Source: DASUPK01 sp035265665 | GTDB taxonomy: Bacteria > Actinomycetota > Thermoleophilia > Solirubrobacterales > 70-9 | Length of the DNA stretch: 33,638 nt | Direction of reading: 5' to 3' | Assembly: GCA_035265665.1 (NCBI GenBank) | Contig: DATFOK010000045.1 | Location: forward strand, 1-33,638 | Translations under genes and position numbers: made by a program | Notes under the pieces: model-generated | The model's database searches: none | What the model was told of the DNA's origin: nothing | Seen by the model: only the letters and a program-made list of their open reading frames with translations | Shown here: piece by piece, positions 16,281 through 24,318 of the stretch | How positions within the stretch are numbered: position 1 is the first letter of the stretch | Layout of the letters: every line of letters begins with the position of its first letter

Positions 16281-17120
16281 ATGCTGACGAGACTTCGCGA
16301 AGGCACTCCGGACGCGGCCCGCGAAGGCCGTGCCGAGTCGGCGGCTGCGGCGCCAGATGCGGTCGGCGCGCCCGTCCACGTGAGAGATCTCGGGCATTCG
16401 TTCGGCGAGCTGCGGGCGATCGAGCGCATCGACCTCGAGATCGAACCCGGCGAGGTGGTTGGCATCGTCGGGCCGTCGGGGTGCGGCAAGACCACCCTCC
16501 TCGAGCTCGTTGCGGGACTGAGGTCGTCGGACTCGGGCACGGTCTCGGTCGGCGGAAAGAAAGCGGAGGACGAGCGGCTGGCCCGCTGCGCGTACATGCC
16601 GCAGCGCGACCTGCTTCTGCCGTGGCTCTCCGCGCTGGACAACGCGGCCCTCGCGCTGCGCATCGCGGGAGTCCCGCGGCATGAGGCCCGCGCCCGCGCG
16701 GGAGAGCACTTCGCCAGGCTGGGGCTTGAGGGCTTTGAGAACACCCGGCCCGACGAGCTCTCCGGCGGCATGCGCCAGCGGGTTGCCTTCCTACGCACCC
16801 TGATGGCGGGGCGCCCCGTCCTGCTGCTCGACGAGCCCTTCGCCTCGCTCGACGCGATCACCCGAGCCGAGATGCAGTCCTGGCTCGCGCGAGTGCTGGA
16901 CCCGGACAGGCACACGGTGCTCCTGGTGACACACGACGTCGAGGAGGCCCTCTACCTCTCCGACCGCGTGCTCGTCCTTAGCTCCCGGCCGGCGCGGGTC
17001 GCCGACCGGATCGAAATCGGGGCCACGCGTGCGCCCGACCGCGCGGCCGCCGTCACGGCGTCCGAGTTCACGGCGCTGAAGGAGCGCGCACTCCGCAGCC
17101 TCGCGGAGGGGGCGCGATGA
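16281..17120 (+). CDS. ABC transporter ATP-binding protein, probable thiamine-precursor importer
   Basis: A 279-residue ABC ATPase of the nitrate/sulfonate/taurine (SsuB/TauB) type used by ThiXYZ importers. Walker A GPSGCGKTT begins near residue 64; the Q-loop is in AYMPQRDLLLPW, the signature is LSGGMRQRV, Walker B is VLLLDEPFASLD, and the switch His is in THDVEEALYLSDRV. About 30 residues precede the usual domain start. ATG 16281 is kept because the riboswitch and its Shine-Dalgarno end exactly there; an alternative GTG at 16380 would lose them. The stop overlaps the permease start by 4 nt. It powers uptake of a pyrimidine precursor of thiamine. Confidence 0.9.
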   Translation: MLTRLREGTPDAAREGRAESAAAAPDAVGAPVHVRDLGHSFGELRAIERIDLEIEPGEVVGIVGPSGCGKTTLLELVAGLRSSDSGTVSVGGKKAEDERLARCAYMPQRDLLLPWLSALDNAALALRIAGVPRHEARARAGEHFARLGLEGFENTRPDELSGGMRQRVAFLRTLMAGRPVLLLDEPFASLDAITRAEMQSWLARVLDPDRHTVLLVTHDVEEALYLSDRVLVLSSRPARVADRIEIGATRAPDRAAAVTASEFTALKERALRSLAEGAR

Positions 17121-17899
17121 GCGCGGCGCGCAGATACCTGGCGCCACTCGCCGTGATCCTGGTCCTCCTGGGCGCCTGGGAGATGGCTGCGCGCTGGGAC
17201 TGGATCTCGAACGCGCTCAACGTCGAGGATTTTCTGATCCCCGCCCCCAGCGACATCGCAACATCCCTCTGGGAGGACCGCTCACTGCTGCTCTCAGACG
17301 GTTGGGTGACCCTCCAGGAGGTCCTGCTTGGCTTCGCGATCGCCGCTGCGGCCGGAGTCGCCTTCGCGCTCATGATTCACCTCTCCGAGACGGCCCGCCG
17401 CGCCGTCTACCCGCTGCTGGTCGCCTCCCAGACGATTCCGATCGTCATCCTCGCCCCGATCCTGGTCGTCTGGTTCGGCTTCGGCCTGACCCCGAAGCTC
17501 GTGATCGTGGCCCTGATCTGCTTCTTCCCGATCACGGTCAACATGCTCGACGGGCTCCGGTCCGTCGACCCGGATCTGACCAAGATGATGCGCTCCCTCG
17601 GCGCCGGGCGTCTCCAGCGACTCTGGCGGGCGGAGCTCCCGGCCTCGCTGCCGTATGCCTTCAGCGGCGCGAGGGTGGCCATCACCGTCTCGGTGATCGG
17701 CGCTGTGTTCGCCGAGTACGTCGGGTCCAGCGAGGGACTCGGCCATCTCATCAATCAGTCCCAGGCCCAGTTGCTGACGGCGCGCTCATTTGCCGCAGTC
17801 GTGATTCTCTCGGCGATGGCGATCGCCCTCTTCGGTCTTGTGTCGTTGATCGAGCGCAGGCTGGTCAGCTGGGACAGTCGCGGGGTGACGCGGGCGTGA
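17117..17899 (+). CDS. ABC transporter permease, ThiX-like
   Basis: A 260-residue inner-membrane permease of the SsuC/TauC/ThiX type with about six transmembrane helices. The first is AVILVLLGAWEMAARW near the N-terminus. The cytoplasmic coupling loop includes MRSLGAGRLQRLWRAELPAS, a standard EAA-type motif, followed by LPYAFSGARVAITVSVIGAVFAEY. ATG at 17117 overlaps the ATPase stop (ATGA), and the stop overlaps the next start (GTGA), so the three importer genes are co-translated under the TPP riboswitch. Confidence 0.9.
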   Translation: MSAARRYLAPLAVILVLLGAWEMAARWDWISNALNVEDFLIPAPSDIATSLWEDRSLLLSDGWVTLQEVLLGFAIAAAAGVAFALMIHLSETARRAVYPLLVASQTIPIVILAPILVVWFGFGLTPKLVIVALICFFPITVNMLDGLRSVDPDLTKMMRSLGAGRLQRLWRAELPASLPYAFSGARVAITVSVIGAVFAEYVGSSEGLGHLINQSQAQLLTARSFAAVVILSAMAIALFGLVSLIERRLVSWDSRGVTRA

Positions 17900-18903
17900 G
17901 CCGGGGACGGCTCACACGCCTGGCGTCGATCCTCGCGGCCGCGGCCGCGTTGGGCGTAGCGGCCTGCGGCGGCGACGACGACGCGTCGACCGGGTCCGCC
18001 TCCAATCCGCAGCCGTTCGCGCTCGCTCTCGACTGGTACGTGAACCCCGACCACGCCGGGATCTACACGGCCATCGACAAGGGCTTCTTCCGGCAGGCCG
18101 GCCTCGACGTCAAGCCACAGGTGCCCTCGGATCCCTCGGCGCCGATCAAGGAGGTCGCCGCGGGCCGCGTCGACCTGGCGATCTCCTACGAGCCCGAGGT
18201 GCTGCTCGCAACGGAGCAGGGGCTCGACGTCGAGGCGGTGGCGGCCGTCGTCAACTCGCCCCTCACCTCGCTGATCTCGCTGCCGCGAGGCGGGATCTCC
18301 TCGGCGGCGGACCTGAGCGGGAAGACCGTGGGGACCGCCGGCATCCCGTACCAGAGCGACTACCTCGAGACGATCGTGCAGAGCGCGGGTCTCTCCTCGT
18401 CGGCAAAGGAGGTGAACGTCGGCCTCAACCTGCTGCCGGCGGTCATCAGCGGCCGGGTGGACGCGATCCTGGGCGGCTTCCGCAACATCGAGGGCGTGGA
18501 CCTGCGGCTGCGGGGACTCGACCCGCGGGTGGTCCCGGTCGACCAGCTCGGAGTGCCGACCTACGACGAGCTCGTGCTGGTCGCTCGCAAATCGACGGTG
18601 GACGACCATCCGGAGGCGATCCGCGCCTTCATCGAAGCGCTCGCGCGGGGAACGGACTACGCCCGGGCCCACCCGCAGGAGGCGGCCAGCGCGGTGATCT
18701 CCGCCGGCAAGGGCCTCGACCCGACGCAGACACGGGCCGAGGTCGCTGCGACGCTGCCGCTGCTCGCTCCGGCCCAAGGGAGGCCTTACGGCTACATGGA
18801 CCCGAATGCGTGGCGGGCCTACGCCAACTGGATGGCCGAGCACGACCTGATCTCGAGCGGGCCCGATCCGAGCGACGTGCTCACCAACGATCTACTGCCC
18901 TGA
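17896..18903 (+). CDS. ABC transporter substrate-binding lipoprotein, ThiY/NMT1-like
   Basis: A 335-residue exported lipoprotein. The signal peptide has a lipobox GVAAC with Cys24. The mature protein begins with FALALDWYVNPDHAGIYTAIDKGFF, the typical opening of NMT1/THI5-like and ThiY proteins, which bind the thiamine pyrimidine HMP or formylaminopyrimidine, followed by KEVAAGRVDLAISYEPEVL and VDAILGGFRNIEGV. GTG at 17896 overlaps the permease stop by 4 nt. TPP-riboswitch control of the operon supports a pyrimidine-precursor ligand, but the exact ligand is inferred. It carries the same role as ThiY in ThiXYZ. Confidence 0.88.
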   Translation: MSRGRLTRLASILAAAAALGVAACGGDDDASTGSASNPQPFALALDWYVNPDHAGIYTAIDKGFFRQAGLDVKPQVPSDPSAPIKEVAAGRVDLAISYEPEVLLATEQGLDVEAVAAVVNSPLTSLISLPRGGISSAADLSGKTVGTAGIPYQSDYLETIVQSAGLSSSAKEVNVGLNLLPAVISGRVDAILGGFRNIEGVDLRLRGLDPRVVPVDQLGVPTYDELVLVARKSTVDDHPEAIRAFIEALARGTDYARAHPQEAASAVISAGKGLDPTQTRAEVAATLPLLAPAQGRPYGYMDPNAWRAYANWMAEHDLISSGPDPSDVLTNDLLP

Positions 18904-18921
18904 GGTGCGGGTGCCTCTGGC

Positions 18922-19524
18922 TCACCGTCGCTGCCGACGACGGTACTCGCGGGCCTTGGAGCGCGACCCGCACATCGACATCGAGCACCAGTGGCCGCTC
19001 TGGTTGCGGCTGTGGTCGAAGAAGGCCCAGCCGCAATGAACCCCCGGGCAAGCCTTCAGGCGTGACCAGGTTCCATCGACCTGAGCGATCGCGACGATGC
19101 TCGCGAGCGAACCCAGGGCGACTTCGAGTTCGCGGCCACTTGGTGTGAGCTGGGGCGTGCCGTCAGCACCGAACCGGACGGCCAGTGTGGTGCGGCCGAG
19201 ACCCCGGTTGAGGCGCTCGATCGCGCCATCGTCCCGGGTCGCGCCGTTGTTGACGAAGAGCAGGGCGCGTAGTCCCTCGCGGACGTCGAGCGCGCGCTTC
19301 AGATCCGCCGGCGTGAGCTTCGTGCGAGGCTCGAGGAGACGGCGTTCGGCGAGCCACACGGCGAGATCCGAGGGGGTCCGAAGCTGCTCCTCCAGGTCGT
19401 GGTCCAGGTCCCAGCGTGTGTTGACGAACGACTGGATGAGCGCAAGGTCTCCGGGCGCCGGAGCCCTGTCTCCAGGCTGGCGCTCGACGGAGCGCTGGGT
19501 CGAGGGGCGATTGGTCCTGGTCAC
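18922..19524 (-). CDS. CGNR zinc-finger / ABATE domain transcriptional regulator
   Basis: A 200-residue protein with an N-terminal ABATE-type helical domain (about residues 27-110, LALIQSFVNTRWDLDHD, LDVREGLRALLFVNNG) and a C-terminal CGNR zinc finger. Zinc ligands are Cys159, Cys164, Cys180 and Cys185 in KACPGVHCGWAFFDHSRN and WCSMSMCGSRSKAREYR; the name-giving CGNR reads CGSR here. Family members are predicted stress-related transcription factors. The start is GTG at 19524. It is divergent from an ECF sigma gene with a perfect 10-bp inverted repeat in the shared region, a plausible binding site for this protein. Confidence 0.88.
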   Translation of the reverse strand: MTRTNRPSTQRSVERQPGDRAPAPGDLALIQSFVNTRWDLDHDLEEQLRTPSDLAVWLAERRLLEPRTKLTPADLKRALDVREGLRALLFVNNGATRDDGAIERLNRGLGRTTLAVRFGADGTPQLTPSGRELEVALGSLASIVAIAQVDGTWSRLKACPGVHCGWAFFDHSRNQSGHWCSMSMCGSRSKAREYRRRQRR

Positions 19525-19545
19525 AACGTGACTTGGAGTCTATCT

Positions 19546-19578
19546 GCGTCACCAGCAAATGGCAAGCACTGGTGACGC
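19546..19578. promoter_or_regulatory. Perfect 10-bp inverted repeat, candidate operator
   Basis: GCGTCACCAG (19546-19555) and CTGGTGACGC (19569-19578) are exact reverse complements separated by 13 nt. The dyad lies 22 nt upstream of the CGNR gene start and 10 nt upstream of the sigma gene start. Neither arm is in a confident coding region. Binding by the CGNR protein or another regulator is inferred. Confidence 0.55.
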
Positions 19579-19587
19579 TGTGTTAGG

Positions 19588-20289
19588 GTGGCGGTCGGTT
19601 TGCCAACCAATGGAAAGAATGCCCGCGAACGGAGCCTGCCTGTCGAGCGCGAGTACGCCCGGTTGGTCGAGCGCCACCGAGACGAGCTCCACACTCACTC
19701 GTGCCGCATCCTGCGCTCGCCAGAGGACGCAGAGGACGCCCTCCAGGAAGCGCTGGTGAAGGCCTGGAGAGCGCTGCCCAGGTTCGAGGGAAGAAGCTCG
19801 CTGCGAAGCTGGCTCTACCGGATCGTCACCAACACCTCCCTGGATGAGATCCACCGCCGCCCAAAGCGGATCGTGCCGATCGACCTGGACGAGGCGCCGT
19901 CAGCGACGCACTGGCACATGGAGGCCGCGGGCCCGGCGACCGAGGATCAGTACCTCACCCGGGAGGACTTCGAGCGAGCTCTGATCGTCGCCCTGCGCCT
20001 GCTTCCCCCGAGACAGCGGGCGGTGCTCATCCTCCGCGAGGCGCTCGGGTTCTCGGCGCGGGAGACCGCCGCCAAGCTGCGCACCAGCGTGGCGGCGGCG
20101 AACAGCTCGCTGCAACGCGCTCGGGCCAGGCTCGAGGAGTTGGACGACCTCCAGAGCGACAAGACATCGCGCGCGCTCGAGGACGACCGACTGCGGGAGC
20201 TCGTGGAGCGCCACGCGGAGGCCTGGGAGCGCAACGACGTCGACCGCCTGGTCGGGATGCTGGCGGAGGAGGTTGCTGTTCGCGCCTAA
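19588..20289 (+). CDS. ECF sigma factor, SigG-like, with truncated SnoaL-like domain
   Basis: A 233-residue sigma factor. Region 2 (about residues 22-90, EYARLVERHRDELHTHSCRI, EDAEDALQEALVKAWRAL) and region 4 (about 128-185, LLPPRQRAVLILREALGFSA) are intact. SigG-type ECFs continue with a SnoaL/NTF2-like domain of more than 100 residues. Here only its first helix and turn remain (LRELVERHAEAWERNDVDRLVGMLAEEV) before the stop at 20289, which runs into the convergent LLM oxidoreductase gene (4-nt overlap). The C-terminal regulatory domain is therefore essentially missing. The start is taken at GTG 19588; a start slightly downstream is possible since the first 20 residues are not conserved. Confidence 0.82.
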   Translation: MAVGLPTNGKNARERSLPVEREYARLVERHRDELHTHSCRILRSPEDAEDALQEALVKAWRALPRFEGRSSLRSWLYRIVTNTSLDEIHRRPKRIVPIDLDEAPSATHWHMEAAGPATEDQYLTREDFERALIVALRLLPPRQRAVLILREALGFSARETAAKLRTSVAAANSSLQRARARLEELDDLQSDKTSRALEDDRLRELVERHAEAWERNDVDRLVGMLAEEVAVRA

Positions 20290-21275
20290 CGCGCGGGGGC
20301 CTTGGCGAGCGCCGGCAGAACCTTGCCGCCGTAGATCTCGATCGCACCGTGGGGGTCCGCGCCGGAGACGTTCATCAGCGCCATCGTGGTCGCGCCCAGT
20401 GTCTCGGCTTCCCGGATGCGCTCGATGTGCGCCTCGGGATCGGAGGAGACGATCAGCGCCCCCCGCAGATCCTCGTCGGAGATCTGCCTCTCGCCCTCCT
20501 CGTACATCTTGCGCGGATCGTGCCAGTCGTCCGTGTAGAACTCGTCCGGCTGGGCGCCCTTCCAGACGCGCGCGCCCTCCAGGGCGGCATCCTCGTCCTC
20601 GGCCCAGGAGAATTGCTGCTGTAGGACGATCTCGCCGGGCTCCTTGCCGGCGTCCTCGCAGGCGCCCTTGTAGGCGTCGATCACTTCGGGCGCCGACTCC
20701 GGATCGGCGAGCGTCCAGAGCCCGTCCGCCCACCGGGCCGCGACGCCGGCCGCCTTGGGGCCGAAGGCGGAGACGAAGATCGGCGGCCGGCGGTTCGGGC
20801 GGGTGTGAAGAATCGCCTCGTCGGTCTCGAAGTGGCGCCCGTCGTACGTCAGGCGCTCACCATCGAAAAGGCGGCGGATGATCTCCATCCCCTCCTCCAT
20901 ACGCTCCACCTGCTCTGGCACCGATGGCCAGATCGCGGCGAGCGGGGATTCATTCAGTGACTCGCCCGAACCGACGCCGAGAAACGGGCGACCGGGGAAC
21001 AGGCGCTCCAGGGTCGCCCAGGCCTGCGCGATCAGCACGGGGTGATAGCGGGGGCCGGGCGGGGTGACCGCGGTGCCTATGGCGACCCTCTCGGTCGCCT
21101 GACCGGCGGCTCCCAGCCAGACCCAGGCGTGGCCGGACTCTCCCGGCTCCCACCATGGCTGGAGGTGATCCGAGCAGGCAATGCCGTCGAAGCCGGCACG
21201 CTCACCCTCGATCGCCTGCCGCAGGAGGTCCTCGGGAGGAAACTGCTCGTGTGCCATTCCCAGCCAGTAGCGCAT
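20286..21275 (-). CDS. LLM class F420-dependent oxidoreductase (F420-G6PDH-like family)
   Basis: A 329-residue TIM-barrel flavin/F420-type oxidoreductase. It follows the F420-dependent glucose-6-phosphate dehydrogenase-like family: GFDGIACSDHLQPW near the N-terminus, ATERVAIGTAVTPPGPRYHP, FPGRPFLGVGSGESLNE, and RPPIFVSAFGPKAAGVAARW. The Asp-His in SDHLQPW corresponds to the catalytic His region of that family. It likely oxidises or reduces a substrate with coenzyme F420; substrate unknown, and true G6P dehydrogenase activity should not be assumed. It is the last gene of a minus-strand group with an AlkA-like glycosylase 41 nt upstream. Confidence 0.87.
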   Translation of the reverse strand: MRYWLGMAHEQFPPEDLLRQAIEGERAGFDGIACSDHLQPWWEPGESGHAWVWLGAAGQATERVAIGTAVTPPGPRYHPVLIAQAWATLERLFPGRPFLGVGSGESLNESPLAAIWPSVPEQVERMEEGMEIIRRLFDGERLTYDGRHFETDEAILHTRPNRRPPIFVSAFGPKAAGVAARWADGLWTLADPESAPEVIDAYKGACEDAGKEPGEIVLQQQFSWAEDEDAALEGARVWKGAQPDEFYTDDWHDPRKMYEEGERQISDEDLRGALIVSSDPEAHIERIREAETLGATTMALMNVSGADPHGAIEIYGGKVLPALAKAPAR

Positions 21276-21316
21276 CGCTCTGGGGCTACCCGGGCCGCGG
21301 GCAGGGCTAACGCGCG

Positions 21317-22309
21317 CTACGCCGCCAGTCTCGCCGGCGGGCCGGCGCCCATCGCCTTGTGCCAGCCCGCCAGCGCGAAGGCGCCCGCGAGCCCACGGAA
21401 GGGCGCGTAGGGGGCGAAGTACTCCTCCACCTCCTCGACGGAGGCGCGGCGGCCGAGGCCAGCGAGGTGGCCGACCAGCTTCACATAGGCGAGATCACCG
21501 GCCGGAAGCGAGTCCGGATCGCCGCGTCCGTGCAGGCCGAGGCACTGGAGGGTCCACGGACCGATCTCGCTGATCGCGAGCAGCCGTCGATCCGATTGCG
21601 GATCGTCGAGCCTCGCCCGCCCCCGCGCGACCTCGCGGGCACAGCGAACCATGGCGACGGAGCGTCCGGCGCTCAGGTCCATGGAGGCGAGCTCGGCCGG
21701 CGCCCGCCCGGCGATCACGGCAGCTGAGGGCACATCCCGCAACTCCCAGGAGCGCTCGCGTCGCCTGCGAGGCGCGGGCTGGTTCGGCAGATAGCTCGGC
21801 GCCCAGCGCCGCACGATCCGCCGCTGGATCTCGGCCGCACGCGAGGCCTGGATCAGCTGCGAGGTGATCGCCCAGCAGAGAGCCTCCCAGGGCCATGGCC
21901 TGCGCCTGGGCCGCACCCAGGGCTTATGGTGGATCGCGGGGCCGAGCAGCGGATCACGCTTGAACGTCTGGAAGAACTCGCCCATGTCGTCCTCGACGGC
22001 GAGCGAGAAGCGGATGCGCTCGACCGCGAGCCCGAGCTCACCTGCGCCGGCGGGCCGGATCTCGTCCGGCGAGGGCGCCCCCTCGGGAACGATGGGATGC
22101 CTGACCGAGGCGGGGTCGATCGGCTCCGCGCGGATGTGCACATAGCCCTCTCGGGTGCGCCAGGCCCTGACGCGGACCGGAGCGTGTCCGACATGCAGCA
22201 GCCGCTCCACGAGGTTTTCCCGCGAGCGGATCACACCGTCTCCGCCGCTGCTTCGCGGCAGCCGGTACGGCCAGCGAGGCATCACCCGCTCCTCGATGAC
22301 CGACGACAC
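21317..22309 (-). CDS. AlkA-like DNA-3-methyladenine glycosylase (HhH-GPD superfamily)
   Basis: A 330-residue base-excision repair protein. The core is WPWEALCWAITSQLIQASRA (about residues 138-157) and the helix-hairpin-helix LLAISEIGPWTLQCLGLHGRG (about 237-257). The catalytic Asp is near residue 272 in LPAGDLAYVKLVG. The N-terminal ~130 residues form an AlkA-like beta domain with only weak visible similarity. It removes alkylated or deaminated bases from DNA by flipping and cleaving the N-glycosidic bond. A basic stretch (APRRRRERSWELR, about 188-200) is unusual. The gene lies 9 nt after a small membrane-protein gene and precedes the LLM gene. Confidence 0.85.
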   Translation of the reverse strand: MSSVIEERVMPRWPYRLPRSSGGDGVIRSRENLVERLLHVGHAPVRVRAWRTREGYVHIRAEPIDPASVRHPIVPEGAPSPDEIRPAGAGELGLAVERIRFSLAVEDDMGEFFQTFKRDPLLGPAIHHKPWVRPRRRPWPWEALCWAITSQLIQASRAAEIQRRIVRRWAPSYLPNQPAPRRRRERSWELRDVPSAAVIAGRAPAELASMDLSAGRSVAMVRCAREVARGRARLDDPQSDRRLLAISEIGPWTLQCLGLHGRGDPDSLPAGDLAYVKLVGHLAGLGRRASVEEVEEYFAPYAPFRGLAGAFALAGWHKAMGAGPPARLAA

Positions 22310-22318
22310 TGAAGGCGG

Positions 22319-22615
22319 TTAGCGCCCGAGGACGTGCACGTCGACCAGGAAGCTGCGGCTGGCGACGACCTTCTCGCGCCGCCGGAAGAGCCCGCGCCGG
22401 GGCGGGCGCCTGGGCGCCCGGGATGAGGCGGCTCGCGCGATCGCGACCGCCGCGACGCTGGCCGCCGCGCCCCCGGCCGCAGCCACGACGAGTGGCACCT
22501 CGCGGCCCCAGAGCTCGATCGTGCGGCCCTGGGCCCGGACGGGCAGCGGCCGCACCGGCCCCGCCTCGATCAGCTCCTCCTCTGAAATCCGTTCCGACTC
22601 CGTCACCGTTCGCAT
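22319..22615 (-). CDS. Small single-helix membrane protein, unknown
   Basis: A 98-residue protein. An acidic N-terminal segment (TESERISEEELIEAGPV) precedes a strand-like stretch (LPVRAQGRTIELWG), one Ala-rich transmembrane helix (VPLVVAAAGGAAASVAAVAIA, about residues 40-60) and a strongly basic segment (SSRAPRRPPRRGLFRRREKV). The C-terminus (SRSFLVDVHVLGR) is hydrophobic. I do not recognise a family. It is first in a minus-strand group with the AlkA-like gene and is divergent from the PEBP gene, 79 nt apart. Confidence 0.6.
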   Translation of the reverse strand: MRTVTESERISEEELIEAGPVRPLPVRAQGRTIELWGREVPLVVAAAGGAAASVAAVAIARAASSRAPRRPPRRGLFRRREKVVASRSFLVDVHVLGR

Positions 22616-22642
22616 CCTAAGGGCAGGTCAAGACCCCTTCGA

Positions 22643-22670
22643 GGTTTCGCCGCGTCCTTCGCGGGAAACC
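22643..22670 (+). promoter_or_regulatory. Stem-loop in the leader of the PEBP gene
   Basis: GGTTTC plus CCGCG (22643-22654, with a single bulged G) pairs with CGCGG plus GAAACC (22660-22670), leaving a TCCTT loop. It sits 24 nt before the PEBP start in the divergent intergenic region. Role unknown: a leader structure, an operator or a terminator-like element are all possible. Confidence 0.35.
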
Positions 22671-22694
22671 GACGCAGAGAGCGAAGGAGAGAGG

Positions 22695-23144
22695 ATGCCC
22701 GACCTCGAGTTGACCAGCCCCGCCTTCGACGACGGCGAGCCGATACCCGAGAAGCACACGGCAGACGGTGAAGGGGCCTCGCCGCCGCTGCAGTGGAACT
22801 TCGTGCCGGAAGGCACCCGTACGCTCGCCCTGATCGTCCACGATCCCGACGCCCCGTCGGGCGACTTCGTCCACTGGCTCGCATGGAACATCGATCCGGA
22901 CTCCGGCGGGCTCGAGGAGGACACTCCGGCACCTGGCCAGGGGACCCACGGCTTCGGCCGCCCGGGGTGGGCAGGGCCCTCTCCGCCGGAGGGGCACGGG
23001 CCGCACCGCTACTTCTTCAACCTGTACGCGTTGGACACCGACCTTGACCTCGAGCACGGTGCGGCACGGGAGCAGCTCGAGGACGCGATGGACGGCCACG
23101 TGCTCGGCGAGGCGCAGCTGATGGGGACCTACGAGCGGGCGTGA
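22695..23144 (+). CDS. YbhB/YbcL family PEBP (Raf kinase inhibitor-like) protein
   Basis: A 149-residue protein of the phosphatidylethanolamine-binding protein family. Signature segments are HDPDAPSGDFVHWLAWNID (anion-pocket Asp and His), GFGRPGWAGPSPPEGHGPHRYFFNLYALD, and the C-terminal helix to LGEAQLMGTYERA. Bacterial members have a conserved ligand pocket but no firmly established function. ATG 22695 is used because GAGAGAGG just upstream offers a Shine-Dalgarno and the family begins here. It converges on the GNAT gene with 4 nt between stops. Confidence 0.92.
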   Translation: MPDLELTSPAFDDGEPIPEKHTADGEGASPPLQWNFVPEGTRTLALIVHDPDAPSGDFVHWLAWNIDPDSGGLEEDTPAPGQGTHGFGRPGWAGPSPPEGHGPHRYFFNLYALDTDLDLEHGAAREQLEDAMDGHVLGEAQLMGTYERA

Positions 23145-23148
23145 GCCG

Positions 23149-24282
23149 CTACAGGGCCTTCTCGTAGAGCCGGTAGCGCTTCACGATCTTGCCGCCCATC
23201 CCCTCCATGGCGCGGTTCATCGACTCATTCGTCTCCAGTATCCAGCCCTGATCGCCGGCCTTCTGGGGGGTGACCTTGGCGGTCTCGACGTGCTCGACGT
23301 AGAACTTCGCGGCGATCCCCGTGTGCTGGTGCTCGGGCTTGACGCCAAGGGCGAAGACGCGCACCCGGTCGATCTTGCGCTTACCGAGCAGGAAGCGCAG
23401 CCATCCGATCGGCAGCAGTCGACCGTTCATCTTCTTCAGCACCTGGTTGAAATCCGGCAGGGTCAGGGCCGCTCCCAGCGTCTCCCCGTCGCGCTCGGCG
23501 ATGAAGGTCCAGCGCTCGTCGAGGATCTGCTTCATGTTCTGAGCCTGGAAGCGCACCTCCTCCTCGGTGACCGGGACGAATCCCCAGTTCTTCTCCCAGG
23601 CCGAGTTGTAGACCTCCATGAATCTGCCGATCTCGGCCTCCAGGTCCCGCCGGCGCATGTTGCGGACCGTGATCCCGTGCTCTGACTCGACCTTCTCCGC
23701 GACCGAGTGGATCGCGTCGTGGAAGCGATCGCCCTGCTTCAGGCCGCCGAGCTCGAGCCACCACATGAGCAGGTCCATGGTCTTGCCGTAGCCGAGCGCC
23801 TCGAGCCGCTCCCTGTAGTAGGGCGGATGCCAGGGCTCGAGGATCATCGGATTGCGCTCGAAGCCCTCGATCAGGATCCCGCACTCATCATTGGTCGTGA
23901 AATCCATCGGCCCGAGCAGGCGATTTCGCCCGCGCTCCCCGACCCAGTCCTCGGCAGCGCCCAGCAGCGCCGCGAAGACCTCCGGATCATCCTCGGCCTC
24001 GATGAACCCGAACTGCCCGTCGCTGCCGCCCTGGAACTGGTCCCAGCGCCGGTCGACCTGCGCCGTGATCCGACCCACCGGCGCGCCTTCGCGCCAGGCG
24101 AGAAAGTACTCCGCCTCCGCGTGCTCGAAGTAGGGGTTCTTCTCCTGGTTCAGGAACTGCCGCCGCTCGAAGGTCAGGGGCGGCACCCAGGGGGTTCCCT
24201 GGTGGAGCCCGAAGGGCAGCTTGATGAACCTGCTGAGCTCGCGGCGACCCTGCACGGGTCGTACCTCAACTGAGCCTGGCAT
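23149..24282 (-). CDS. GNAT-fold N-acyltransferase-like protein, possible ceramide-synthase-type
   Basis: A 377-residue protein. The N-terminal half has conserved segments RELSRFIKLPFGLHQGTPWV (14-33), KNPYFEHAEAEYFLAWREG (48-66), VGRITAQVDRR (69-79), LGPMDFTTNDECGILIEGF (123-141) and PPYYRERLEALGYGK (153-167). The C-terminal half has the acyl-CoA-binding-type motif VFALGVKPEHQHTGIAAKFY. This composition belongs to a large GNAT-fold family often annotated only as hypothetical. From memory, the bacterial ceramide synthase described in Caulobacter is a GNAT-fold protein; membership here is an inference. The start is 36 nt from the divergent serine-palmitoyltransferase-type gene, which gives the annotation its interest. 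An unrelated acyl or aminoacyl transfer is the alternative. Confidence 0.65.
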   Translation of the reverse strand: MPGSVEVRPVQGRRELSRFIKLPFGLHQGTPWVPPLTFERRQFLNQEKNPYFEHAEAEYFLAWREGAPVGRITAQVDRRWDQFQGGSDGQFGFIEAEDDPEVFAALLGAAEDWVGERGRNRLLGPMDFTTNDECGILIEGFERNPMILEPWHPPYYRERLEALGYGKTMDLLMWWLELGGLKQGDRFHDAIHSVAEKVESEHGITVRNMRRRDLEAEIGRFMEVYNSAWEKNWGFVPVTEEEVRFQAQNMKQILDERWTFIAERDGETLGAALTLPDFNQVLKKMNGRLLPIGWLRFLLGKRKIDRVRVFALGVKPEHQHTGIAAKFYVEHVETAKVTPQKAGDQGWILETNESMNRAMEGMGGKIVKRYRLYEKAL

Positions 24283-24318
24283 CGGTGCGGGACGCTACAA
24301 GCTGCATACTTCCCGGGG

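Noticed and set aside
17755..18843. A 362-codon minus-strand open frame opposite the ThiY-like gene
   Set aside because: Arg/His/Val-rich shadow with no signal peptide or family motif; the plus strand carries a complete lipoprotein.
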